Under the pieces are notes generated by a model. That model made no database searches, was not told the origin of the DNA, and worked only from the letters and a program-made list of their open reading frames with translations. This document shows positions 51,009-60,060 of a stretch of DNA of 64,000 nt, piece after piece. Source of the DNA: Verrucomicrobiales bacterium (lineage in GTDB: Bacteria > Verrucomicrobiota > Verrucomicrobiia > Verrucomicrobiales > DEV007); the NCBI GenBank assembly GCA_021648365.1, contig JAKISY010000004.1, positions 1 to 64,000 of the forward strand, given 5' to 3'. Positions within the stretch are counted from its first letter, which is position 1, and each line of letters opens with the position of its first letter. The position numbers and the translations under genes were made by a program.

Positions 51009-52652
51009 TTACATCATGCCGCCCATTCCGCCCATGCCACCCATTCCGTGGTCATGACCGCCTTCGGCAGCTTCTTCTTTTTCAGGGATGTCTGTGATCA
51101 GACATTCTGTTGTCAGAAGTAATCCGGAGATCGATGCAGCGTTCTGAAGTGCGCTGCGAGTGACCTTAGTCGGGTCAACCACACCACCTTTAACGAGGTC
51201 TTCGTATTCGTCTTTAGCGACATTGTAACCAATGTTGCCTTTTTCATTTTTCACGTGTTCACAGATGAGAGCACCTTCACGACCAGCATTGATTGCCAAT
51301 TGACGGAGCGGAGCATCCACAGCGCGAGCTACGATCTCTGCGCCCGTGGCTTCGTCGCCTTCGAGTCCGAGGTCGCCAACCGCTGCTTGAGCACGGATGA
51401 GAGCAGTTCCGCCCCCTGGCACGATGCCTTCCTCAACCGCGGCGCGTGTTGCATGCAGAGCATCTTCAACACGAGCTTTTTTCTCTTTCATTTCAGTTTC
51501 GGTTGCTGCTCCGACATTGATGACGGCTACGCCGCCTGCCAGTTTAGCAAGACGTTCCTGCAGTTTTTCACGATCATAATCAGAAGTGGTTTCTTCGATC
51601 TGACGACGAATCTGATTGACGCGTCCGCTGATGCCGTCGCTATCACCTCCACCTTCGATGATGGTGGTGTCTTCTTTAGTGATGGTGACACGCTTGGCTG
51701 AACCGAGGTCTTCGAGACCAACGCTTTCCAATTTGATGCCAAGATCTTCAGTGATCACACGTCCACCGGTGAGGATGGAGATGTCTTCGAGCATAGCTTT
51801 ACGACGATCACCAAATCCAGGTGCTTTAACAGCAGCCACGTTCAGAGTTCCGCGAATTTTGTTCACTACCAGAGCTGCAAGAGCTTCGCCTTCCACGTCT
51901 TCTGACAAGATGAGGAATGGACGTCCGCTTTGAGCTACTTTTTCCAACAAAGGAAGAAGGTCTTTCAAGTTGGTGATTTTTTTCTCGTGGATGAGGATGT
52001 AAACATCTTCAAGGATGGTTTCCATGCTCTCTGCATCAGTTACGAAATAAGGAGAAAGGTATCCTTTGTCGAACTGCATTCCCTCAACAACGTCGAGAGT
52101 GGTTTCGATGCCTTTGGCTTCTTCCACTGTGATGGTGCCGTCTTTGCCGACTTTGTCCATCGCGTCAGCGATGATACCGCCGATTTCGGTGTCCCAGTTA
52201 GCTGATACGGTAGCAACCTGAGCGATTTCTTTAGCGTCAGTCACCTCGGTAGAGATGGCTTTGAGCTGTTCCACCACTGCTGCTGAAGCTTTTTGGATTC
52301 CGCGTTGCAGTGAGATCGGGTTAGCGCCAGCTGTCACATTGCGAAGACCTTCTGTGAAGATGGCTTCAGCAAGAACGGTAGCTGTCGTGGTTCCGTCACC
52401 AGCGATGTCAGAAGTTTTTGAAGAAACTTCTTTGATCAACTGAGCACCCATATTTTCGAATGGGCAAGTCAATTCGATTTCTTTAGCCACGGTCACACCG
52501 TCTTTGGTGATGGTAGGGCTACCGAATTTTTTGTCGAGGATGACATTGCGACCTGCAGGTCCGAGTGTTGCTTTCACTGCGCGAGCCAGTTTGGATGCGC
52601 CGCGAAGCAATGCGTGACGAGCTTCCTCGTCGAATTTAAGTTGTTTAGCCAT
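51009..52652 (-). CDS. groEL: Chaperonin GroEL
   Basis: 547 residues, the standard size. The fold is clear: LGPAGRNVILDKKFGSPTIT near residue 30, GDGTTTATVLAEAI near 86, VEEGIVPGGGTALIRA near 405, and a C-terminal GGM repeat ending GGMGGMGGMM. Forms the double ring that folds proteins with GroES, whose gene is 44 bases upstream on the same strand. Confidence 0.98.
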   Translation of the reverse strand: MAKQLKFDEEARHALLRGASKLARAVKATLGPAGRNVILDKKFGSPTITKDGVTVAKEIELTCPFENMGAQLIKEVSSKTSDIAGDGTTTATVLAEAIFTEGLRNVTAGANPISLQRGIQKASAAVVEQLKAISTEVTDAKEIAQVATVSANWDTEIGGIIADAMDKVGKDGTITVEEAKGIETTLDVVEGMQFDKGYLSPYFVTDAESMETILEDVYILIHEKKITNLKDLLPLLEKVAQSGRPFLILSEDVEGEALAALVVNKIRGTLNVAAVKAPGFGDRRKAMLEDISILTGGRVITEDLGIKLESVGLEDLGSAKRVTITKEDTTIIEGGGDSDGISGRVNQIRRQIEETTSDYDREKLQERLAKLAGGVAVINVGAATETEMKEKKARVEDALHATRAAVEEGIVPGGGTALIRAQAAVGDLGLEGDEATGAEIVARAVDAPLRQLAINAGREGALICEHVKNEKGNIGYNVAKDEYEDLVKGGVVDPTKVTRSALQNAASISGLLLTTECLITDIPEKEEAAEGGHDHGMGGMGGMGGMM

Positions 52653-52696
52653 AATTTATATTATTAAGGTTTGGTTATTTTAGGTTAGATCAATGA

Positions 52697-52993
52697 TTAC
52701 CCTTCGATAATTCCGAGGATGTCCATTTCATTAAGGATGAGGCATTCTTCGCCGTCGATTTTGACGTCGGTTCCGCCGTATTTGGAGATGAGAACTTTGT
52801 CGCCCACCTTGACGGTGAATTCGATTTCTTTTCCATCTTCGTCTTTCCCAGTGCCAAGTGCGATCACTGTAGCGTCCTGGGGTTTTTCTTTTGCACTGTC
52901 GGGAAGAAAGATGCCGCCTTCGGACTTCTGTTCATCATCTTCAATGCGTTTCACCAGCACACGCGTGCCGAGAGGTCTGATTGTTGTAGCCAT
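52697..52993 (-). CDS. groES: Co-chaperonin GroES
   Basis: 98 residues. IRPLGTRVLVKRIEDDEQKS, the mobile loop SEGGIFLPDSAKEKP and the roof-loop region are typical; it ends NEMDILGIIEG. Caps GroEL. No CIRCE element (TTAGCACTC-N9-GAGTGCTAA) is visible before it, so control by HrcA is not supported. Confidence 0.98.
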   Translation of the reverse strand: MATTIRPLGTRVLVKRIEDDEQKSEGGIFLPDSAKEKPQDATVIALGTGKDEDGKEIEFTVKVGDKVLISKYGGTDVKIDGEECLILNEMDILGIIEG

Positions 52994-53100
52994 ACTATTA
53001 GTTGGTTATTGTGTGTTTCTCGTTGTAGTTCTGTTTTTCTTTTGCGTGACTTTCGATTTCCCGTGGGGATCAGACGGAAGCATTGCTAGAGAAAAACACA

Positions 53101-53141
53101 ACGCCCGGATTCATTTGCCAGAGTGGAAAACGGATCCGGAC
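53101..53141 (-). terminator. Possible terminator after dnaK
   Basis: On the minus strand GTCCGGAT, a 25-base loop, ATCCGGGC, then GTTGTGTTTTT. An 8-bp stem with one G-T pair and a T-rich end. The long loop makes it only a candidate. Confidence 0.4.
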
Positions 53142-53154
53142 GAAAGGGTTCGGG

Positions 53155-55098
53155 TTATTTCTTTTCTTCTTCGTCATCGACGACCTCAAAGTCGGCATCG
53201 ACTACTTTGCCTTTGGCTTGTTTGGGGTCGTCGCTTTCTTCGCCTTCGGGGGCTGCTCCAGCATCGGATTCGCCAGCACTAGCTTCGGCACCTGCCGCTT
53301 GAGCTGCCGCGGCGATTTCGCCAAAGAGTTTCTCTAACTCGTCGGTGGCGGACTTGATCTGCTCGCTGTCCTCCGTTTTGAGAGCTTCTTCCACTTTGGT
53401 GACGGCGTCGTCGATCGGTTTGATCTGGTCGCCACTCAGTTTATCACCGAGTTCTTCTTTTTGTTTTTTGACTTGGTAAACCAAGTTGTCGGCTTTGTTT
53501 TTAACTTCGACAGACTCAAAACGTTTGCGGTCCTGTTCGGCATACTCTTCTGCATCGCGCTTGGCTTTTTCGATTTCTTTGTCATCTAGACCACTAGAGC
53601 CTTCGATGGAAATTTTTTGCTCTTTGCCTGTGCCTTGATCCTTGGCGGATACATGCAAGATGCCATTGGCGTCGATGTCAAAAGTGACTTCGATTTGCGG
53701 TGTGCCTCGCGGAGCAGGCGGGATGCCGTCTAAGCGGAAGTTACCGAGCTTTTTATTGTCGCTTAGCATTTTGCGTTCTCCCTGACAGACGACGATATCA
53801 ACCGAGGGTTGGCTGTCTGCTGCGGTAGAGAAAGTCTGTGACTTCTTCGCTGGCACTGTGGTATTACGATCAATCATTGGGGTAGCAACGCCACCCATGG
53901 TTTCGAGTGATAGGGTCAAAGGAGTCACGTCGAGCAGTAGCACATCTTTGACGTCGCCTTGCAATACGCCGCCCTGGATGGCAGCTCCTACGGCGACCAC
54001 TTCATCGGGATTGACTCCGCGATGGGGCTCTTTGCCGATCAAGTCGCGAGCGGTGTCGAGCACTTTGGGCATGCGGGTCATGCCGCCTACTAGCACTAGC
54101 TCGTCGATGTCTCCTTTTGGCACATCGGCTTCTTTCAAGCAAGCCTCCACGGGTCCTTTGGTTTTCTCGAATAGGGAATCGGTTAGTTGCTCGAATTTTG
54201 AGCGAGTGAGTTCCAGTTGAATGTGCTTGGGTCCGGTCTGGTCTGCGGTGATGAACGGCAGATTGATGTCGTAGCTCTGTGAAGAGGAAAGCGCGATTTT
54301 AGCTTTTTCGGCTTCTTCGCGAATACGTTGTAGCGCATCGGCTTGTTTACCCAAATCTACGCTATTGGCTTTTTTGAAATCGTCGATGATCCAATCGATG
54401 ATTGCATTGTCCCAGTCGTCTCCGCCGAGTTGGGTGTCGCCATCGGTGCCGAGCACTTCAAAAACGCCATCGCCGATCTCAAGGACGGAGATGTCGAAGG
54501 TTCCACCACCTAGATCGTAAACAGCGATTTTTTCATCCGCTTTTTTATCAAGGCCATATGCCAATGATGCGGCGGTTGGCTCGTTGATGATGCGTTTGAC
54601 CTCTAATCCAGCGATTTCACCAGCTGCTTTGGTAGCGTTCCTTTGCGAATCGTTGAAATAAGCGGGAACGGTGATCACTGCCTGAGTGATCTTCTCACCT
54701 AGCTTGGCTTCTGCGTCGGCTTTCAGCTTGCTAAGGATCATCGCTGAGATTTCCTGGGGGCTGAAGGTTTTAGTTTCACCACCGGTTTCGACTTCGATGT
54801 GTGCATCGCCATTGGCGGCTTCGACGATTTTGTAAGGAGATCTTTTATCGTTGTCAGACAGCTCAGAAAATTTACGTCCGATCAGACGCTTTGCCGAGAA
54901 AATGGTATTTTTGGGGTTGGTGATCGCTTGGCGTTTGGCGGCTTGACCTACTAGTCGTTCGCCATCTTTGGCGAAGGCTACGATGGATGGCGTGGTGCGT
55001 GCACCTTCGGAGTTTTCCAAAACGGTGGATTCGCCCGCTTCCATGACGGCCATGCAAGAGTTAGTGGTGCCTAAATCGATTCCTAGAATTTTGCTCAT
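53155..55098 (-). CDS. dnaK: Molecular chaperone DnaK (Hsp70)
   Basis: 647 residues. IGIDLGTTNSCMAVMEAGES starts the ATPase domain; AYFNDSQRNATKAAGEIAGL, IAVYDLGGGTFDISVLEIGD and LVGGMTRMPKV follow. The substrate domain starts near DVTPLTLSLETMGGVATPMI, and the lid ends with an Ala/Glu-rich stretch and VVDADFEVVDDEEEKK. GrpE and DnaJ are not in the window. Clustered with groES-groEL on the same strand, 161 bases away, but with its own upstream region. Confidence 0.98.
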   Translation of the reverse strand: MSKILGIDLGTTNSCMAVMEAGESTVLENSEGARTTPSIVAFAKDGERLVGQAAKRQAITNPKNTIFSAKRLIGRKFSELSDNDKRSPYKIVEAANGDAHIEVETGGETKTFSPQEISAMILSKLKADAEAKLGEKITQAVITVPAYFNDSQRNATKAAGEIAGLEVKRIINEPTAASLAYGLDKKADEKIAVYDLGGGTFDISVLEIGDGVFEVLGTDGDTQLGGDDWDNAIIDWIIDDFKKANSVDLGKQADALQRIREEAEKAKIALSSSQSYDINLPFITADQTGPKHIQLELTRSKFEQLTDSLFEKTKGPVEACLKEADVPKGDIDELVLVGGMTRMPKVLDTARDLIGKEPHRGVNPDEVVAVGAAIQGGVLQGDVKDVLLLDVTPLTLSLETMGGVATPMIDRNTTVPAKKSQTFSTAADSQPSVDIVVCQGERKMLSDNKKLGNFRLDGIPPAPRGTPQIEVTFDIDANGILHVSAKDQGTGKEQKISIEGSSGLDDKEIEKAKRDAEEYAEQDRKRFESVEVKNKADNLVYQVKKQKEELGDKLSGDQIKPIDDAVTKVEEALKTEDSEQIKSATDELEKLFGEIAAAAQAAGAEASAGESDAGAAPEGEESDDPKQAKGKVVDADFEVVDDEEEKK

Positions 55099-55347
55099 AA
55101 TAAAAAATTTGGGTTAAGGTTAATAGAGTCAAGTGAGCTCCTATGAGAAATCACCTGCTGTTGATAGTTAATTTGATTTGCGAAATCGATGTTATTTGAT
55201 CATTCGGATCGCTCGATTCCACGCGTCTTGTGCCATTCTATAGCGCACGATGTGTGCCAATGCGGCGAAGTGAGTTGTAATCACCTGAAGGTAAGAGAGT
55301 TGTGCTTATTATAGGAAATACGACCTAGGTTCAAAGGCGGGAATTGT

Positions 55348-55392
55348 GAGACATAATGTCTCGTTTTTTGAGTGAAGCTGCGACACAATGTC
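55348..55392. promoter_or_regulatory. Two GACAYAATGTC palindromes, candidate operators
   Basis: GAGACATAATGTCTC (55348-55362), a perfect 7-1-7 dyad, and GACACAATGTC (55382-55392). Centres are 32 bases apart, about three helical turns. They lie 250-295 bases upstream of dnaK. The one-base loop rules out a terminator hairpin; the pattern fits a dimer-binding operator. Confidence 0.4.
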
Positions 55393-55455
55393 CGAACGAG
55401 GCAGAATGACGCACTTTCGAGGCGAAGACGGGAGTCAATGAAAGAAATGAGGGCA

Positions 55456-55486
55456 CAAAAAAGGCGCTCATTGCTGAGCGCCTTTT
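55456..55486 (-). terminator. Rho-independent terminator of the outer-membrane barrel gene
   Basis: AAAAAGGCGCTCA, loop TTGC, TGAGCGCCTTTT: on the minus strand a strong GC stem followed by T residues, 27 bases from the stop codon. Confidence 0.88.
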
Positions 55487-55512
55487 AATAAATAATAACT
55501 TACTAAGCTAGC

Positions 55513-56040
55513 TTAGAAAGGAAGTCTAACTCCAAGACGAACGATCGTCGTGTCGGAGATGTTTCCACCAATCCAGTTGTAGCTGCCGTCAGCAAATAGA
55601 CCGATGTTACCAAGAGCTGCTGGACGGTAGTCGACGCCAGCGCCGATTCTCCAGAGCGTTTCAGTAGAGCTGTTAGCAACCACGCCGCCACCACCAAACA
55701 CGTAAGGTGCGATGCAAGCAGATTTGATTGGGAAGCGGAGCACTAGGTCAGCAGTTATAAAATGATGCACTGCTGGGTCGCTGTTGAATGCTGCGTAGTT
55801 AGTATCGATACCGATGTTTTCAGTAAAGAAGTAAGCGAAGCCAATACCTGCGCCAATAGCATCACTTCCACCACTTGGAAGTTCGCCAGCGAGGTATGCG
55901 CTCATTTCAAAACCAGGATCAAAAGCGGTACAACCAGCAACAGGTGCTGGAGCTACGGGTGCTTTTGCGCTATAATCTCCAGCAGTCGCGAGACTGAAAG
56001 AGGCCGTCAGGATTGCCAATGTGGACAACAGTTTTTTCAT
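55513..56040 (-). CDS. Outer-membrane beta-barrel protein
   Basis: 175 residues. Signal peptide (MKKLLSTLAILTASFSLATA). Antiparallel strands (GAGIGFAYFFTENIGIDTNY, DLVLRFPIKSACIAPYVFGG, RIGAGVDYRPAALGNIGLFA) end in the terminal Phe of LGVRLPF, the signal recognised by the Bam complex. About eight strands, OmpA-like/OprF-like size. Role probably structural; no enzyme motif. Followed by a strong terminator. Confidence 0.85.
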   Translation of the reverse strand: MKKLLSTLAILTASFSLATAGDYSAKAPVAPAPVAGCTAFDPGFEMSAYLAGELPSGGSDAIGAGIGFAYFFTENIGIDTNYAAFNSDPAVHHFITADLVLRFPIKSACIAPYVFGGGGVVANSSTETLWRIGAGVDYRPAALGNIGLFADGSYNWIGGNISDTTIVRLGVRLPF

Positions 56041-56298
56041 AATAATTTGATCCCGTGTTAAAAAGGATTTGTCTTACACTATCAACTCTTGAAAGAATTA
56101 CAAGTTAGAAAATAAAAAAAATACATTTTTATTGATAAATAATAGGTCAAGAAGATGAAAGGCGAAAGGTGGGGGCAAGCAATATATTGGAAAAGTAGGT
56201 AAAGAGAAGCGTATTAAAACTTGCAGGACTTCACTTTGTCGTTATCTAGTAGCAGATTTTCGCTAGTTAAGAAGATTAGCAGAAAGTCCTTTTGAAAC

Positions 56299-56388
56299 GG
56301 ATAGGTGCCAGAGTGGTCGATCGGGCACGCTTGGAAAGCGTGTGAGGCAGCAATGTCTCCGTGGGTTCGAATCCCACCCTGTCCGCCA
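56299..56388 (+). tRNA. tRNA-Ser (anticodon GGA)
   Basis: 90 bases including an encoded CCA. Acceptor GGATAGG pairs with CCTGTCC; the anticodon loop TTGGAAA gives GGA, reading TCC and TCT; a long variable arm follows, and the T loop is GGGTTCGAATCCC. All arms fit a class II serine tRNA. Confidence 0.98.
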
Positions 56389-56432
56389 TCAATATAAAAA
56401 CCGAAACAAGCGAAGCGCGGTTTTTATATTGA
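56389..56432 (+). terminator. Perfect 15-bp hairpin immediately after tRNA-Ser
   Basis: TCAATATAAAAACCG (56389-56403), a 14-base loop, CGGTTTTTATATTGA (56418-56432). The stem begins directly after the tRNA CCA, and the right arm supplies a run of T. A terminator or processing signal. The following 100 bases contain another palindrome GACTCGTAGCGAGTC (56462-56476) and repeated CGAAGCG words. Confidence 0.6.
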
Positions 56433-56539
56433 TATCGAGGCCTGGGATGAGAACGCCGTTCGACTCGTAGCGAGTCTGCGAGCGGAGAGAGCCGCCAAAG
56501 CGAAGCGACGCGGATAATCTCACCTGGTCAAATCAACCC

Positions 56540-56995
56540 TCACCCTCGATTGAAGTGGGACATTTCGCGATCGGCTTCGCGTGTTTGCACGCGTTTTTTG
56601 AGGTCTTCGCGGCGGTCGCGATGAGCTTTGCCTTTACCTACGCCGATTTCAACTTTGACGCGTTTGTTTTTCCAGTAAACTCGTAAGGCAATGAGCACTG
56701 AGCCTTTGATCTCGGTGTAGGTGCGCAGTTTGTTGATTTCTTTACGGTGAAGTAAGAGCTTTCGCGGTGCCTTAGATTCGTGCTGGGCGTGGCTAGCGTT
56801 TTCGTAGGGCTGGATATCGCAGCCGTAGAGAAAGACGTCGGTATTTTCCACCCGTGCGTAGGCGTCTCGGATGTTGATCTTGCCGGCGCGAATGGACTTG
56901 ACTTCAGTTCCCTTAAGGGAAATGCCTGCCTCGAAAGTTTCGCTGATGGTGAAATCGTGGCGAGCCTTGCGGTTGCTGGCGATTTCAGATTTCAT
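56540..56995 (-). CDS. smpB: SmpB, tmRNA-binding protein
   Basis: 151 residues. NRKARHDFTISETFEAGISL, GTEVKSIRAGKINIRDAYAR and the C-terminal basic tail KAHRDRREDLKKR are typical. SmpB binds tmRNA and frees stalled ribosomes. No tmRNA gene (ssrA) was recognised within the window. Confidence 0.97.
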   Translation of the reverse strand: MKSEIASNRKARHDFTISETFEAGISLKGTEVKSIRAGKINIRDAYARVENTDVFLYGCDIQPYENASHAQHESKAPRKLLLHRKEINKLRTYTEIKGSVLIALRVYWKNKRVKVEIGVGKGKAHRDRREDLKKRVQTREADREMSHFNRG

Positions 56996-57087
56996 GATGG
57001 AATCGTGGGGCGCGTGTGACGCTGGTAGTGCAGATCTTTGTTATGATCAGTAGGGGGATGCGACGCGTATATCTGGAAAGGTGGATC

Positions 57088-57123
57088 GGGCATCCTGCCC
57101 GAGAATACATGGGCAGGATGCCC
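57088..57123. repeat. Inverted GGGCATCCTGCCC / GGGCAGGATGCCC pair
   Basis: GGGCATCCTGCCC (57088-57100) and GGGCAGGATGCCC (57111-57123), separated by 10 bases in a gap between smpB and rpoZ. The arms are exact inverted copies and each is partly self-complementary. Resembles a short dispersed 'CATGGGCAGGATGCCCATG' repeat and may end the rpoZ transcript. Confidence 0.6.
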
Positions 57124-57135
57124 ATGTTACATTGC

Positions 57136-57378
57136 TTAAACTTCAGCGGATGCTCCCAATCGCTCTTTGGCTTCTTCGGCTTCTTTGGTGCCGTCGAGCA
57201 CGATTTTGCCTTCGATGATTTCGCGTAAAGCGACGTCAGCATAACCTTGGCTTGGTAGGCGATCCACGAGTGGGGTGCGTCCTAAGTTGAGTTGTTTGAC
57301 GCGGCGGGACACCATGTTGATCAAGACGGTGGGCTCTGTGATGACTTCTGATGCTTGCTCGAGTAGTTCGCTTTTCAT
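57136..57378 (-). CDS. rpoZ: RNA polymerase omega subunit
   Basis: 80 residues from ATG 57378; a longer in-frame extension has no similarity. MKSELLEQASEVITEPTVLI resembles the omega N-terminus, and RRVKQLNLGRTPLVDRLPSQ with YADVALREIIEGKI follows the omega core. Assists assembly of RNA polymerase. Located one gap upstream of smpB. Confidence 0.85.
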   Translation of the reverse strand: MKSELLEQASEVITEPTVLINMVSRRVKQLNLGRTPLVDRLPSQGYADVALREIIEGKIVLDGTKEAEEAKERLGASAEV

Positions 57379-57554
57379 GGTTTTAGGCTTTTGTCCGCAG
57401 TGTTTACCGAGGCGGATTGAAATGATTGAGATAGGTAAATCGAGAAGATTCGTCATTTGACGCGTTCTAGTCGGAGGTAGCTTTTAGCACACTTTATAGT
57501 CAAATCAATGAATTTGTCGCGGCAGCAAGATGTTTGCTGCGGTGTAGCGCCAAG

Positions 57555-58004
57555 TTATTTTTTCGAGAAGGTGATGCGCTTGAGGCGGGCGGAATCCGCT
57601 GGGCTCCAGGTTTTGATCTGGGGGTGGTCGGTGAAGTGGTTGTGCACCAATCGGCGGTGATAAGAATTGAGCGGCGGCATCTGTGCGGGTTCACTACTGT
57701 GTAGCACCCGTTCTGCTAGATGCTCGGCTTCATCGATCAAGCTTTGTTCTTGGATTTCTCTGTGGTGATCGATGTCCACTCGGATGCGAGGGGCATCGCG
57801 ATGTTGATTTTGCACGATGCGGTTGACGAGGTATTGGATGTCGTCGAGGCGTGCTCCATTGCTGCCGATCAGCAATTGTGGCTGACCTGTGAGCACCTGT
57901 ATGGCGCAGTCGTCACGGGTGGTATCTATCTCGACTTCGGCGACAAAGCCGAGGTATCCGAGCATGGTGTCGAGAACTTCGCGGGCAATTTGATTGGTTT
58001 CCAT
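57555..58004 (-). CDS. jag: Jag/KhpB-like KH-R3H RNA-binding protein
   Basis: 149 residues. KH domain with GxxG loop in LLIGSNGARLDDIQYLVNRI (about 45-64), then an R3H domain NSYHRRLVHNHFTDHPQIKT (about 115-134). The Jag N-terminal domain is absent, so this is the short form. Found after yidC as in the conserved rpmH-rnpA-yidD-yidC-jag order. Confidence 0.9.
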   Translation of the reverse strand: METNQIAREVLDTMLGYLGFVAEVEIDTTRDDCAIQVLTGQPQLLIGSNGARLDDIQYLVNRIVQNQHRDAPRIRVDIDHHREIQEQSLIDEAEHLAERVLHSSEPAQMPPLNSYHRRLVHNHFTDHPQIKTWSPADSARLKRITFSKK

Positions 58005-58050
58005 GGGCAGGTTTGATTTTCTCCCATGATTGCGATCTTGCTCTCAAAGA

Positions 58051-59985
58051 TCAATTCTTTTTTTTCTTCTTTTTGGAGCGGCTTTGGGTGTGTCGCTCTC
58101 CTCGGTCTCCGAGAGTTTTCTGTTTTTGCTTCTGAGCTTCGGCTTGCTCTTGCATGCGAGAGAGAAAACCTCCGCCAGCTTTTTTGGTGGTTTTGACTTT
58201 TTTCAGCTCGGGTTCGGGCAGTTTGTTCATCAGCCAAGTTTGTCCGATGCTAAAAATATTCTGCGTGGTCCAATACAGTGCCAATGCCGAAGCGAAGTTG
58301 TAACAGATGAAAAGGAAAAAGACAGGCATGAACATGAAGATGCGTTGTTGCGCCTTGTCACCGGATTTCGGTGTGAGCTGCATTTGTATGATCATGGTGA
58401 CTGCCATCAGGAGTGGTAGCAGATTGAACGGGATGTCATCGAAGAAGGGAAGGTGGAAGAGAGTGTCGGGCATCGACAGGTCTTCGACCCACAAGAAGCT
58501 TTGATGTCTGAGTTCGACGGCATTGAATAACATGCGGTAAAAACCGAGGAAGACGGGCATTTGGATAAACATCGGCAGGCAACCTCCGGCGGGATTGATT
58601 TTGTAATCCCGGTAGAGCTGCATGGTCTCTTGGTTGAGGCGATTGGGATCGTCTTTGTATTTTTCTTTCAGCTCTTTTTGCAGCGGGCCGAGTTTTGCCA
58701 TTTTTTTCATGGTGCGCGTCGATTTGGCATAGACGGGCCAGATGACGATACGGATCATGATGGTGATGAGGATGATGGCGAAGCCAAACTGTCCGACGGT
58801 GCCCTGCATCCAGACGAGAGCCCAGATCAAAAAAGCGGCGAGGGGTCTGATCGCCCAACCGAGAATCCATCCGAAGATGGGAATGCCGTCGTAGTTCATC
58901 ACCAAAGTGCGGTCGTCGCCGAGAGCTTTGAGGCGGGCGTATTCTTTGGGGCCGGCGTAAATTTCGTATTTGAGGGTGATTTTTTCTCCAGCGGAGAGGG
59001 AGAGTTCGGGCAGTCCGATGGCGGTTTGGATGCCACGCGGTTTCTTTTTGTCGGAGGCAGAATCACTGAGGTCGTTTTTGATCTCAAAGGTACTCGCCCA
59101 AATGGACACGTCGGTGGGTTCGAGGGCTTCGACGATGGTGGTATAAAACTGGTTGGAGGTCCCTGCCCAGCTCAGCTCTTGAGCGTGCACCACTTCGCTG
59201 GGCTTTTCACTACTGAACATACCTCCAATGAAGTGGCTCACGTTTTCGTATTCGAAGCCGCCTTTGTCTTTGAGAAAATAGTAGGTGGGGGAATAAGCGT
59301 TGGCTTTGCTGGGATGGTCTTTGGTGGATTGATCGGTGGCAAGCGGTACTGCAGCTCCTGTATAGAGAAAGTAACGGGAGCTGAGTTTTTGTTTACTAAG
59401 GTTGCTGATTTCGATTTCGAGCTGGACTAGATGAGGGTCATTATCGCCAGCGCGATTGGTTTGACCTAGGCTGTAGCGTTTTTGAATGTGAAGCCCTTTG
59501 CTGTCGGTGCCGGCAAATACGATGGTGCTCTTGTCTTGTTCAATGATTTCGTAGATGGTGGATTCGAAATCCCCAGGACCAGAGCTGAGAGTGCCGATCG
59601 CGTGCGGGGCAAAAGCATTGAGGGTGATGTGCTCATCTTTTTGCCCCATGATCTTGTCGTGATCGAGCAGTTCTACTTGCTGGATGCCGCCGCCTGCGCT
59701 GGTGAACTCAAAGTTAACCTGTTCAAGCTGCATCGAAACGGTTTGCACTTTGATGGCTTGGGTGGGCGCTTTGGCTTGTGACTCCGCCTGCGGTGAGCTT
59801 GAGTCTTGCTTCGCTTGTTCAGAGGCTGGCGAGCTTTGTTCTGGATCTTTATTTTTGGGAGATCCTTCAGCAGCGGCGATTTCATTTTCCGCCGGAGTGG
59901 GCGGCATGATTTTTCCAAATTTCTGCCACCAGAGCATCATGCCTAGTGAACAAAGTATAACGGCGATCCAAGCGGTACGGTCCAT
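58051..59985 (-). CDS. yidC: YidC membrane protein insertase
   Basis: 644 residues from ATG 59985; longer in-frame extension is unlike YidC. First helix TAWIAVILCSLGMMLWWQ, a Gln/Ala/Ser-rich linker (about 30-75), a large periplasmic domain, and the Oxa1 core with AKSTRTMKKMAKLGPLQKEL and AGGCLPMFIQMPVFLGFYRM. Inserts proteins into the inner membrane. The C-terminal tail is Lys/Arg-rich (SRSKKKKKKN). Preceded by yidD, followed by jag. Confidence 0.96.
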   Translation of the reverse strand: MDRTAWIAVILCSLGMMLWWQKFGKIMPPTPAENEIAAAEGSPKNKDPEQSSPASEQAKQDSSSPQAESQAKAPTQAIKVQTVSMQLEQVNFEFTSAGGGIQQVELLDHDKIMGQKDEHITLNAFAPHAIGTLSSGPGDFESTIYEIIEQDKSTIVFAGTDSKGLHIQKRYSLGQTNRAGDNDPHLVQLEIEISNLSKQKLSSRYFLYTGAAVPLATDQSTKDHPSKANAYSPTYYFLKDKGGFEYENVSHFIGGMFSSEKPSEVVHAQELSWAGTSNQFYTTIVEALEPTDVSIWASTFEIKNDLSDSASDKKKPRGIQTAIGLPELSLSAGEKITLKYEIYAGPKEYARLKALGDDRTLVMNYDGIPIFGWILGWAIRPLAAFLIWALVWMQGTVGQFGFAIILITIMIRIVIWPVYAKSTRTMKKMAKLGPLQKELKEKYKDDPNRLNQETMQLYRDYKINPAGGCLPMFIQMPVFLGFYRMLFNAVELRHQSFLWVEDLSMPDTLFHLPFFDDIPFNLLPLLMAVTMIIQMQLTPKSGDKAQQRIFMFMPVFFLFICYNFASALALYWTTQNIFSIGQTWLMNKLPEPELKKVKTTKKAGGGFLSRMQEQAEAQKQKQKTLGDRGERHTQSRSKKKKKKN

Positions 59986-60060
59986 GATATATAAAGTGTA
60001 AGGTCTTGTAGTGCAAAAATGAAAAAGCGGGGCTCTAGGCTCTGTAGGAAAGTAGCGCAA

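Larger units (their letters stand above)
55099..55512. other. dnaK upstream region with palindromes
   Basis: 414 bases with no gene. It holds the dnaK promoter on the minus strand and, near its right end, the terminator of the outer-membrane protein gene. Two palindromes of the form GACAYAATGTC are listed separately. No CIRCE box and no clear sigma-32 promoter seen. Confidence 0.5.

Noticed and set aside
52994..53154. CIRCE/HrcA operator before groES
   Set aside because: The inverted repeat TTAGCACTC-N9-GAGTGCTAA is not present before groES or dnaK.
56041..57135. tmRNA gene near smpB
   Set aside because: No tmRNA acceptor-end pair or tag-coding region was recognised near smpB; only tRNA-Ser is present.
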